From the NCBI RefSeq assembly GCF_002803075.1, contig NZ_NNBK01000021.1, positions 1 through 64,000 of the forward strand: a stretch of 64,000 nt of DNA. The letters run 5' to 3'. Made by a program: the position numbers and the translations under genes. How positions within the stretch are numbered: the stretch's first letter is position 1; the number at the start of each line of letters is the position of its first letter. This document shows, piece after piece, positions 43,743 to 51,319 of the stretch. Source of the DNA: Streptomyces sp. CB01373 (GTDB lineage: Bacteria > Actinomycetota > Actinomycetes > Streptomycetales > Streptomycetaceae). Under the pieces are notes generated by a model. That model was not told the DNA's origin. It did no database searches and saw only the letters and a list, made by a program, of their open reading frames with translations.

Positions 43743-43930
43743 ACAGCCGGCCACCGGGAGTTCCGGTGACGCGCTCAAGATCGAGCATAGCGCAGATGCC
43801 CGGCCGCGGCACGTCGCCGCGCGGGCCGTACCCCGTATCACCCCGCCACCAGGGCAATGGTTGCCGAGATCGTCAGACGCGCCGTGTCAGTTCTCCCACA
43901 TATCGCCGCAAAACGTGTGTTATTCGACTC

Positions 43931-45601
43931 ATGGACACATACTCGCGGCGCACCTTGCTCAGTGCCTCGGTCACGGCTGCCGCTTCGGGACTCCTGACCG
44001 CCTGCTCAGGGGCCGGCTCCCGCGCGGAGCCCGGCCCGCACTCGGGATCCGCGCCGGGCTCGGGGCAGAGCTCGGGGTCCGCGCGGGGCCCCGGGGCCGT
44101 CGACGGCTTCCGCCCGTTCGTTCCCAAGGGACCCAAGGGGTACGTGAACCCGTCCGACCGGGAGGTCCTGGCCGCCGAACACCGGCGCGGGCGCGGGCCG
44201 GTGCGCAAGTACAGGTTCACCGCCCGCCCAACGTCGTTCGACCTGTCCGGCAAGACCGTGAAGACCTGGGCGTACGGCGACGGGATCCCCGGCGAGCTGG
44301 TCCGGGCCACCGCGGGTGACATCCTCGACATCACGCTTCGCAACCGCCTGCCGGTGGGGACGACACTGCACTCGCACGGTGTGCGGCTGCGCTGCGACAT
44401 GGACGGCGTGCCGGACCTGACCCAGAGGTCCATCAGGCCCGGCTCGGAGTTCAACTACCGCTTCGTCGTGTCCCACCCCGGCACCTACCTGCTGCACTCG
44501 CACGAGGGCATGCAACTGGACCGCGGTCTGTACGCACCACTGATCATCGACGACCCCAGGGAGCCCCTGTCGTACGACAGGGAGTGGGTGGTCGTCCTGG
44601 ACGACTGGGTGGACGGCCTGGGCGGCTCCACTCCGGAGAAGGTGCTCGCGCAGCTGCAGAAGGTCAAGGGTCCCGTTCCCCGCGGCATGCACATGGGCGG
44701 CATGGACATGGGCCACGGGGGCCACGGCGGGCATTCGGCCCCGCAGGGCTCGTCCCACGGCCCCGACCGCATGCTGCGGGCCGGACTCAGCCGCATCCTG
44801 CAGGGCATGGGCGGCAACGTCGACTACCCGTACTACCTGATCAACGGCTGCGTCCCGCACGATCCCTCGGTCTTCCGGGCCCGTCCCGGCGACCGTATCC
44901 GGGTGCGGTTCATCAACGCGAGCGCCGACACCGCCTACCGGGTCGCGCTGGGCGACCACGAGATGACGGTGACGCACACGGACGGCTACCCGGTCGATCA
45001 CATCACGACGGACTCGCTGCTCATCGGCATGGCGGAGCGGTACGACGTCGTCATCACCGCCGAGGACGGAGTGTTCCCGCTGGTCGCGCTCGCCGAGGGC
45101 AAGGACGCGCGCGCCCTCGCCGTGCTGAACACCGGAAGGTCGAGGGACCTGCCCCCGCCCTCCGTCCACATCGACGAGCTGGACGGGCGCCTCCTGATGG
45201 CCCACCAGCTGACCGCCGACGACTCGGTGACGTTCCCCGACGAGGAGCCGGACCGCGAGATCGATATCAAGCTGACCGGCAACATGAAGTGGTACGACTG
45301 GAGCTTCGACCGCCGGCCGTACTCGGTCGAGCAGCGCCATCCGGTCCGCCAGGGCGAGCGGGTCCGGATCACGTTCCACAACCGCACCGGCATGTGGCAC
45401 CCGCTGCACCTGCACGGCCACACCTTCGCCCTCGTCGGCCCGGACGGCCTCGGCCCCCGCAAGGACACCGCGATCGTGCTGCCGCAGAACAAGCTGGTGG
45501 TGGACTTCTACGCCGACAACCCGGGGCTGTGGATGCTCCACTGCCACAACCAGTACCACTCCGAGTCGGGAATGATGACCATCCTCGGCTACCTCAAGTG
45601 A
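43931..45601 (+). CDS. Multicopper oxidase, Tat-exported lipoprotein, laccase-like
   Basis: A 556-residue three-domain multicopper oxidase. N-terminus: SRRTLLSASVTAAASGLLTAC, a twin-arginine signal with a lipobox. Copper ligands: HSHGVRLRCD and LLHSHEGMQ in domain 1, HPLHLHGHTF and MLHCHNQYHSESGM (type 1 Cys-His plus Met) in domain 3. Between domains is a Met/His-rich stretch (MHMGGMDMGHGGHGGH) like those of copper-oxidising enzymes such as CueO. Likely an external oxidase of Cu(I) or phenols. No ribosome site is seen before ATG 43931. A TGTTAT box 7 bases upstream of the ATG makes a leaderless message possible. Confidence 0.92.
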   Translation: MDTYSRRTLLSASVTAAASGLLTACSGAGSRAEPGPHSGSAPGSGQSSGSARGPGAVDGFRPFVPKGPKGYVNPSDREVLAAEHRRGRGPVRKYRFTARPTSFDLSGKTVKTWAYGDGIPGELVRATAGDILDITLRNRLPVGTTLHSHGVRLRCDMDGVPDLTQRSIRPGSEFNYRFVVSHPGTYLLHSHEGMQLDRGLYAPLIIDDPREPLSYDREWVVVLDDWVDGLGGSTPEKVLAQLQKVKGPVPRGMHMGGMDMGHGGHGGHSAPQGSSHGPDRMLRAGLSRILQGMGGNVDYPYYLINGCVPHDPSVFRARPGDRIRVRFINASADTAYRVALGDHEMTVTHTDGYPVDHITTDSLLIGMAERYDVVITAEDGVFPLVALAEGKDARALAVLNTGRSRDLPPPSVHIDELDGRLLMAHQLTADDSVTFPDEEPDREIDIKLTGNMKWYDWSFDRRPYSVEQRHPVRQGERVRITFHNRTGMWHPLHLHGHTFALVGPDGLGPRKDTAIVLPQNKLVVDFYADNPGLWMLHCHNQYHSESGMMTILGYLK

Positions 45602-45666
45602 CAGACGGGCCCGAGCGGCCGCCGCGGACGCCGCGCGCGGCCGGACGGGCCCGCCGCCCGGGACTT

Positions 45667-45726
45667 CGGCCGCCATCCGCGTCGCGTACCCGCTGATGAC
45701 CGGGTACGCGACGCGGATGGCGGCCG
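45667..45726. terminator. Exceptionally long terminator hairpin
   Basis: A perfect 26-bp stem (45667-45692 with 45701-45726), loop CTGATGAC, 66 bases after the multicopper oxidase stop, followed by TCTTCG. Confidence 0.9.
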
Positions 45727-46020
45727 TCTTCGCGTGCTCGCCGTCGGCGCCTGGGTGACCGGCGGTCGCCGAGCACGACCCGGCACCGGGGCGGCCCGGT
45801 GAGGCGGCTCCCGGCGGGGCCGCGGAGGCCGGGTGAGCTCGGGACGGGCCGCGGCCCGTCGTGGCCTCTTCGCCCCGCGACCGGCGTCACCCCATCGGCG
45901 GGTCCCGGCGCGCGGGCAGGGCACCGGGGCTTCGATCCTGGCGTGGGATGACCGCCGTCCGAGGGTGACCGCCGAGCGGGTGGCTCCGGAGGACCTGGCC
46001 GCCGGAAGGGCGGGTCGCCA
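45727..46020. other. 294-base intergenic stretch without recognisable gene
   Basis: From the terminator to the ferredoxin start there is no credible coding sequence on either strand. Promoter elements for the P450 operon are expected here, but none is clear enough to place. Confidence 0.4.
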
Positions 46021-46266
46021 ATGAGGCTTGTCGTCGATCTCAACAAGTGCCAGGGATACGCGCAGTGCGCGTTCCTCGCGCCGGGCGTGTTCACCATGCA
46101 CGGCGAGGAGTCGCTGGTCTACAACCCGCGGCCCGGCGCGGAGCAGCGGGAGAAGGTCGCGCGCGCCGTCGCGGCGTGCCCGGTGCAGGCGATCACCGCC
46201 GAGGGACTGCCCGGGACGGGCGAGGAGCCCGTCGGCGCCGGGCGGGGGGCCTCCGATGCCCGCTGA
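46021..46266 (+). CDS. [3Fe-4S] ferredoxin of P450 system
   Basis: An 81-residue ferredoxin. The cluster motif is KCQGYAQCAFLAPGVF followed by ACPVQAIT: Cys10, Cys16 and Cys54, with Tyr13 where a fourth Cys would be. That is the [3Fe-4S] type that feeds class I actinobacterial P450s. The C-terminal ~20 residues are Gly/Glu-rich. ATG 46021 directly follows GGAAGGGCGGGTCGCCA. It overlaps the reductase by 11 bases in another frame, so the two are coupled. Confidence 0.92.
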   Translation: MRLVVDLNKCQGYAQCAFLAPGVFTMHGEESLVYNPRPGAEQREKVARAVAACPVQAITAEGLPGTGEEPVGAGRGASDAR

Positions 46267-47650
46267 GGCGTTCCACGAGTGGCTCAGACTCGAGGGCCGG
46301 ATCGTGATCGTGGGTGCCTCGCTGGCGGGCCTGCGGGCTGCCGAGACGCTGCGCGCCGAGGGGTTCGCCGGATCGCTCACCATGATCGGTGACGAGCCCT
46401 ACGAGCCGTACGACCGTCCCCCGCTGTCCAAGGCGGTGCTGCTCGGCAAGGCGTCCCCGGACCACACCGAGCTGCCCCGGCGCCGGGACATCGACGCGAC
46501 CTGGCGGCTCGGGGTCGCGGCGGCCGGTCTCGACATGGCGGCCAGGCGGGTGCGGCTGACCGACGGCGAGGAGGTGCCCTACGACCGGCTGCTGATCGCG
46601 ACCGGTGTGCACGCCCGGCCCTGGCCGAAGGAGGAAGAGGCCCAGCTGGACGGGGTGTTCGTGCTGCGCACCCGGGACGACGCGGTCCGTCTGCACCGGC
46701 GGATGAAGGGCCCGCCTCGGCGGGTGCTGGTCATCGGGGCCGGCTTCACCGGATCGGAGATCGCCTCGGCCTGCCGCGACCAGGGCATCGCGGTCACGGT
46801 CGCGGAGCGGGCCGACGCTCCGCTGGTGGGAGCGCTCGGCGGGGTGATCGGCGCGGTGGCGGCGGAGCTGCACCGGGAGAACGGGGTGGACCTGCGCACC
46901 GGGATCATGGTGACCGGTCTGGAGGGGGACGCCACGGGCCGGGTGCGGGTCGCGCACCTGTCCGACGGCAGTTCAGTCGAGACGGACGTGGTGGTGGTAT
47001 CGCTGGGCGCGAGCCGCAACACCGGCTGGCTGGCGGGCTCGGGGCTGGGTGCGGGACCCCGCGGCATCGCCTGCGACGCGGGCTGCCGGGCCTTCGACTT
47101 CCGCGGCATCGTCACCGACGACATCTACGTCGCGGGCGACGTCGCCCGCTCCCCGCATCCGCTGTTCGGCTACCAGTTCCTGTCCCTTGAGCACTGGGGC
47201 AACGCCGTCGCCCAGGCCGAGGTGGCCGCGCACAACATGATCAGCGCCGGCGCCGACCGGCGTCCGCACATGTGGGTGCCCGCCTTCTGGTCCTCGCAGT
47301 TCGGCGTGAACATCAAGTCGGTCGGCGTACCGTCCATGGGCGAGGAGGTCATGATCACCCAGGGGTCGCTGACCGAGCGGCGGTTCGTCGGGGTGTACGG
47401 CTACCAGGGCCGCGTGATCGCCGCCGTGAGCTTCGACAACACGCGGTGGCTGGAGTTCTACCAGCGACTGATCGAGACGGGCGCGCCGTTCCCGGTGGAG
47501 TTCCCGACGGTGGACCGCAGGCCCGAGGGCCGCAAGCCGGTGCCGGCCGACTTTCCCGACCCGTCGCTGCCGACGCACGGCCCGACCGTGACCCTCAGCG
47601 GTTACTCCCCGACCGACCGGCAACTGGTCTTCACACCGGCCCGCCACTGA
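46256..47650 (+). CDS. NAD(P)H:ferredoxin reductase of P450 system
   Basis: A 464-residue flavoprotein. FAD motif RIVIVGASLAGLRAAETLR near residue 15, the YEPYDRPPLSKAVL block typical of rubredoxin/putidaredoxin reductase relatives, NAD motif RRVLVIGAGFTGSEIAS near 158, and DDIYVAGDVARSPHP for the second FAD contact. A Reductase_C domain ends the protein. It passes electrons from NAD(P)H to the ferredoxin encoded just before it. Start ATG 46256 lies inside the ferredoxin gene (GAGGAG and a GGGGGG upstream). Confidence 0.92.
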   Translation: MPAEAFHEWLRLEGRIVIVGASLAGLRAAETLRAEGFAGSLTMIGDEPYEPYDRPPLSKAVLLGKASPDHTELPRRRDIDATWRLGVAAAGLDMAARRVRLTDGEEVPYDRLLIATGVHARPWPKEEEAQLDGVFVLRTRDDAVRLHRRMKGPPRRVLVIGAGFTGSEIASACRDQGIAVTVAERADAPLVGALGGVIGAVAAELHRENGVDLRTGIMVTGLEGDATGRVRVAHLSDGSSVETDVVVVSLGASRNTGWLAGSGLGAGPRGIACDAGCRAFDFRGIVTDDIYVAGDVARSPHPLFGYQFLSLEHWGNAVAQAEVAAHNMISAGADRRPHMWVPAFWSSQFGVNIKSVGVPSMGEEVMITQGSLTERRFVGVYGYQGRVIAAVSFDNTRWLEFYQRLIETGAPFPVEFPTVDRRPEGRKPVPADFPDPSLPTHGPTVTLSGYSPTDRQLVFTPARH

Positions 47651-47721
47651 GCCGGCGCCCCGCTTCCCCTCCCGGATCCCGGATCCCGGATCTCCGGACC
47701 TCCACGCGCCAAGGACCCGAC

Positions 47722-48960
47722 ATGACGAACGGCCCGCTCCTGCAACGGATCACCGACTACGCCAACCGCGCCGACCCGTATCCGCTCTACGAGGAGCTGC
47801 GCAGGACGCCGGTGCTGCACGAGGAGGAGGACGGCCCCTACGCCGTCAGCTCGTACTACGACATCCTCGGGCTGCTCCACGACCCGCGGGTCAGCTCGGA
47901 CGCCACCAACCTCATCGCCGCCGGCGCGGACGAGCTGTCGGGACCGGAGGCCACGGGGCTGCCGCCGAGCTTCATCAGGCTCGATCCGCCCGAGCACGAC
48001 CGGCTGCGGCGGATCGCCAACAGCTCCTTCGGCCCGCCGCACCGGCCCGACCGTATCGACTCCATGAGCGGGGAACTCGGCGGGATCGTCACCGAGCTCA
48101 TCGACGGCTTCGGCGACGCGCGGCAGATCGACCTCGTCGACCAGTTCGCCTATCCCTTCCCGGTGACGGTGATCTGCCGGCTGCTCGGGGTGCCGCGCGA
48201 GGACGAGCCGCGCTTTCGCACCTGGGTGGACCCGATCGTCGCCGCCCTTGACCCGGAGACCCGGCAGCGCACCGACGACGACTTCCAGCGCGCCTCGCAG
48301 GAGGCCCGGATGCAGCTCGGCATGTACCTGGCCGGTCTGGTCGAGCAGCGCACCAAGGAGCCGCGCGACGACCTGCTGTCCGACCTCGCGGCCAGTCACG
48401 GCACGGACGGGACCATGTCGATGATGGAGGTGCTCAGCACGGCGGTGCTGCTGCTGATCGCGGGCCACGAGACGACGGTCAACCTCATCACCAACGGGAT
48501 GCTCACCCTGCTGCGCCACCCGGAGTTTCTGCACCGGCTGCGCGAGGATCCGGGACTGTCCGTCAGGATCGTGGAGGAACTGCTGCGTTACGAGCCTCCG
48601 GTGCAGCTGGTGCCGCAGCGCACCTGTGTCGCCGACATCGACCTGCGCGGGGTCACGATTCCCAAGGGCGCGCGGATCTGGCTGATGCTCGCCGCGGGCA
48701 ACCGGGACCCGGAGCGGTTCGCGGATCCCGACCGGTTCGATCCCGACCGCGAGGACATCGAGCACCTCGGCTTCGGCAGCGGCATCCACATCTGCTTCGG
48801 CGCGCCGCTGGCCCGGCGGGAGGCGCAGCTCGCGCTGGCCGAGCTGGCCCGCCGCCTGGACAACCCCCGCCTGGTGGAGGACCCGCCGCCCTACCGGCGG
48901 AACGCGGTGCTGCGCGGCCCGCGCCATCTGAACATCGCCGTCGACTCGGTGCGTTCGTGA
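47722..48960 (+). CDS. Cytochrome P450, class I
   Basis: A 412-residue bacterial P450. I-helix oxygen motif LLIAGHETTVNLI (about residues 245-257), ExxR in EELLRYEPP, and the haem loop FGSGIHICFGAPLARREA with the Cys ligand near 357. LGVPREDEPRFRTW is like CYP105/CYP107-type proteins. With its own ferredoxin and reductase it forms a complete monooxygenase. The substrate is unknown. ATG 47722 has AAGGA about 7 nt upstream. Just before it is a short triple repeat of CCGGATC (47674-47695). Confidence 0.94.
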   Translation: MTNGPLLQRITDYANRADPYPLYEELRRTPVLHEEEDGPYAVSSYYDILGLLHDPRVSSDATNLIAAGADELSGPEATGLPPSFIRLDPPEHDRLRRIANSSFGPPHRPDRIDSMSGELGGIVTELIDGFGDARQIDLVDQFAYPFPVTVICRLLGVPREDEPRFRTWVDPIVAALDPETRQRTDDDFQRASQEARMQLGMYLAGLVEQRTKEPRDDLLSDLAASHGTDGTMSMMEVLSTAVLLLIAGHETTVNLITNGMLTLLRHPEFLHRLREDPGLSVRIVEELLRYEPPVQLVPQRTCVADIDLRGVTIPKGARIWLMLAAGNRDPERFADPDRFDPDREDIEHLGFGSGIHICFGAPLARREAQLALAELARRLDNPRLVEDPPPYRRNAVLRGPRHLNIAVDSVRS

Positions 48961-49054
48961 TTTCCAAGAACCAGGAAAGAGTCTGGACAGATTTAGGAAA
49001 TAGGACAAAATGGTCTACATCCCCCCACCACCGCTTCCAAGGAGCCGCCTCGGT

Positions 49055-49333
49055 ATGGCGTACGGAGCCGACCACAACGCGACCCCGCCTCCCCACCCCG
49101 ATCTGGGCCCGGCCCGTGACTGCGAGGCCTGCCTGGGCTGGGGAACCGTGGTCACCGATGACGGTCACCACGAACTGTGCGCGGCCTGCCAGCAGGGCGC
49201 GGACGAGGACCCCCCGCTCGACACGCGCACGCCCTCGCCCCGCACGAGTGGTACGTCGTCCGACTCGGCCGTAGCGTCTTTAAGGACCCAGGACGTCGTC
49301 GGCCAGGAGCGGACATGGGCAGACACACAATGA
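49055..49333 (+). CDS. Small zinc-ribbon protein
   Basis: A 92-residue protein with CEACLGWG and CAACQQG, two CxxC pairs 20 residues apart, the spacing of a DnaJ-like zinc ribbon. The rest is Pro/Thr/Ser-rich. ATG 49055 has AAGGAG 10 nt upstream; a start at 49010 is possible. Its last 19 bases overlap the start of the next gene. Function unknown. Confidence 0.6.
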   Translation: MAYGADHNATPPPHPDLGPARDCEACLGWGTVVTDDGHHELCAACQQGADEDPPLDTRTPSPRTSGTSSDSAVASLRTQDVVGQERTWADTQ

Positions 49334-49791
49334 GGACAGCGGTCGCGTTCTGCGCCGCGGGGCTGCTCGCGGCGAGCGCGGGTACGGCCTCCGCCGCACC
49401 GGCGGCCCCGCACGGGAACACGGACTCGCCGCACGCCGAGAAACGGACGAACGGGCAGCCGGTGCTGGTCGACTGTCTGTCGAAGCCGCGGCAGCGGCCC
49501 GGCGCGTTCATCCTCGCCTGCGGTGACGGCAACAGCGTCCTGTCCGCCTTGCGGTGGTCGCAGTGGAACGACCAGTCCGCGACGGCCAGGGGCTTCAACC
49601 TCGTCAACGACTGCAAGCCCTACTGCGCGGCCGGACGGTTCCACGACTACCCGGTGATCGTGCGGCTGGACGGTCCGGCTTCCTGGAAGAAGCGCCCGGA
49701 ACTGCGGCACTTCACCCGGCTGAGCCTGGAGTTCCCGGCGGCCCGCCCGGAAGGCGCCGCACGAGTGGAGACGTATCCCCTCTGGGACTGA
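49315..49791 (+). CDS. Small secreted protein with four conserved cysteines
   Basis: A 158-residue precursor with a Sec signal peptide (MRTAVAFCAAGLLAASAGTASA, cleavage near residue 28). The mature part has VDCLSKPRQRPGAFILACGDGN, LRWSQWNDQSATARG and NDCKPYCAAGRFHDYPV, four Cys that can pair twice. The pattern recurs in secreted actinobacterial proteins of unknown function. ATG 49315 has CAGGAG 6 nt upstream. A terminator follows. Confidence 0.75.
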   Translation: MGRHTMRTAVAFCAAGLLAASAGTASAAPAAPHGNTDSPHAEKRTNGQPVLVDCLSKPRQRPGAFILACGDGNSVLSALRWSQWNDQSATARGFNLVNDCKPYCAAGRFHDYPVIVRLDGPASWKKRPELRHFTRLSLEFPAARPEGAARVETYPLWD

Positions 49792-49795
49792 TCCC

Positions 49796-49826
49796 CCCGG
49801 CCACGGATTTTTCGTCCGTGGCCGGG
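49796..49826. terminator. Terminator after the secreted Cys protein
   Basis: CCCGGCCACGGA (49796-49807) pairs perfectly with TCCGTGGCCGGG (49815-49826), loop TTTTTCG. Confidence 0.82.
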
Positions 49827-49935
49827 ACGCTTGCGAAGGTGCCGGTCTGGGCACTCGGGGGTCCCGGGGCGCGGGGTCCCCAGAGGGACCGGGCTCGAGC
49901 GCCGGGTGATCGCCCAGGCAAGGGGAGAACGTGAC

Positions 49936-51096
49936 GTGACGCTGCGCATCGGGGCAGAGGAAGAGTTCCACGTGCTGGACGTGGAGAGCGGCCGGCTGGT
50001 GCCGCGGGCCGGCGCCGTACTGGACCGGCTGCGCAGGCCCGGTTTCACCGCCGAGCTCCAGCAGTCCGTCGTGGAGGCCAACAGCTCGGTCCACGACACC
50101 CTCGACGCCCTCCTCGCGGACCTGGCCCGGTCGCGGCGGCTGCTGGACACGGCGGCCTCCTCGCTGGGCCTCGCCACCGTGGCCGCCGGCACCGTGCCAC
50201 TGGCACGGGTCGGTTCCGGCAACATCACCGCCGGGCGCCGCTACCGGCACATGGCCGACGACTACCGCAGGGTCGCCGACGAACAGCTCATCTGCAGCGC
50301 GCAGGTGCACGTCGACATACCGGACCGGGACACCGCCGTACGCGCCATGTGCCTGGTCGCGCCGTCGCTGCCGCCGCTGCTCGCGCTGTCGGCCAGTTCG
50401 CCGTTCTGGCTCGGCGCGGACACCGGCTACGCGAGCTGGCGGACGATGCTCTGGCAGCGCTGGCCGACCGCCGGACCACCCGGCTGCTACGCCGACGCCG
50501 CCGCCTACGACGCCGCCCTGGAGGAGCTGATCCGCTCGGGCGTCATCGCCGACGCCGGCATGATCTACCACGACGTACGGCCCTCCGCGCACCAGCCCAC
50601 GCTGGAACTGCGGATCTGCGACGCCTGCCCGCGTGTGGAGACGGTCGTGCTGGTCGCGGGTCTCTTCCGGGCACTGGTCCAGGACGCCTGCGACCGGCTG
50701 GCCCGCGGGGACACCGGCCGGTGCGACGGCCACCACGAGTGGCTGCGGGCCGCCGGCTGGCGAGCCGCCCGCTCGGGCCTGGAGGGCCCGCTGGTCGACC
50801 CGGTCACCCGGCGCCCGGCCCCCGCCCCCGAAGTGCTGCGCGCCATGGCGACACGACTCCGTCCCGCGTTGGAGGCGTCCGGCGACCGGGAGGCCGTGCA
50901 CGAACTTCTCACCCGGGCTCTGGCCTTCGGCAGTGCCGCGCACCGGCTGCGGCGGGCGGCCGAGGAGGAGGACCTCCTCGCCAGCATCGACCTCATGGTC
51001 GCCGAGACCCGCGGCGCCACCGGGCCGCGCCCGGTCCCACCGGCCCGCCCCGCCCGCGCCCCCCGTCCCAGCCCGACCGCCGGCGCCGGAACCTGA
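49936..51096 (+). CDS. Carboxylate-amine ligase, YbdK / GCS2 type
   Basis: A 386-residue protein of the glutamate-cysteine ligase GCS2 family: RIGAEEEFHVLD at the N-terminus (the metal-binding EEE), QQSVVEANS, ICSAQVHVDIPD and TLELRICDACP. YbdK in E. coli has weak glutamate-cysteine ligase activity; most relatives join unidentified acids and amines. GTG 49936 follows GGGGAG by 8 nt. It precedes a Gln-dependent amidotransferase and an S9 peptidase in the same direction, so it probably makes the amide-bonded precursor in this small pathway. The C-terminal ~30 residues are Pro/Arg-rich. Confidence 0.87.
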   Translation: MTLRIGAEEEFHVLDVESGRLVPRAGAVLDRLRRPGFTAELQQSVVEANSSVHDTLDALLADLARSRRLLDTAASSLGLATVAAGTVPLARVGSGNITAGRRYRHMADDYRRVADEQLICSAQVHVDIPDRDTAVRAMCLVAPSLPPLLALSASSPFWLGADTGYASWRTMLWQRWPTAGPPGCYADAAAYDAALEELIRSGVIADAGMIYHDVRPSAHQPTLELRICDACPRVETVVLVAGLFRALVQDACDRLARGDTGRCDGHHEWLRAAGWRAARSGLEGPLVDPVTRRPAPAPEVLRAMATRLRPALEASGDREAVHELLTRALAFGSAAHRLRRAAEEEDLLASIDLMVAETRGATGPRPVPPARPARAPRPSPTAGAGT

Positions 51097-51178
51097 CGGG
51101 CCCTTCTCGTCCCGGCCCGACCCGCGTGCCGCCCTCACCGGCGGCGCCCGAGACCGTCCCAGGAGAGTGGTCAGCGCC

Positions 51179-51319
51179 ATGTCACCCGCACCCGCCATCG
51201 CAGCCACCGCCGACTGCCCGGCCGTGCCCGCCTCCCTCGGAGTGCCCCGCGCCTCCGGCACTGACGGCAGACCCCCCGCGGCGGCCGATGAGGCCGCCGC
51301 GGCAGGGAGGTCCGGCTGA
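51179..51319 (+). CDS. Possible 46-residue small ORF coupled to the amidotransferase gene
   Basis: ATG 51179 to a TGA whose final A is the first base of the amidotransferase ATG (TGATG), giving MSPAPAIAATADCPAVPASL and then GVPRASGTDGRPPAAADEAA and a short tail. AGGAG lies 13 nt upstream, longer than usual. It could be a translation-coupling leader, a peptide substrate, or chance. One Cys, Ala/Pro-rich, no family recognised. Confidence 0.3.
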   Translation: MSPAPAIAATADCPAVPASLGVPRASGTDGRPPAAADEAAAAGRSG

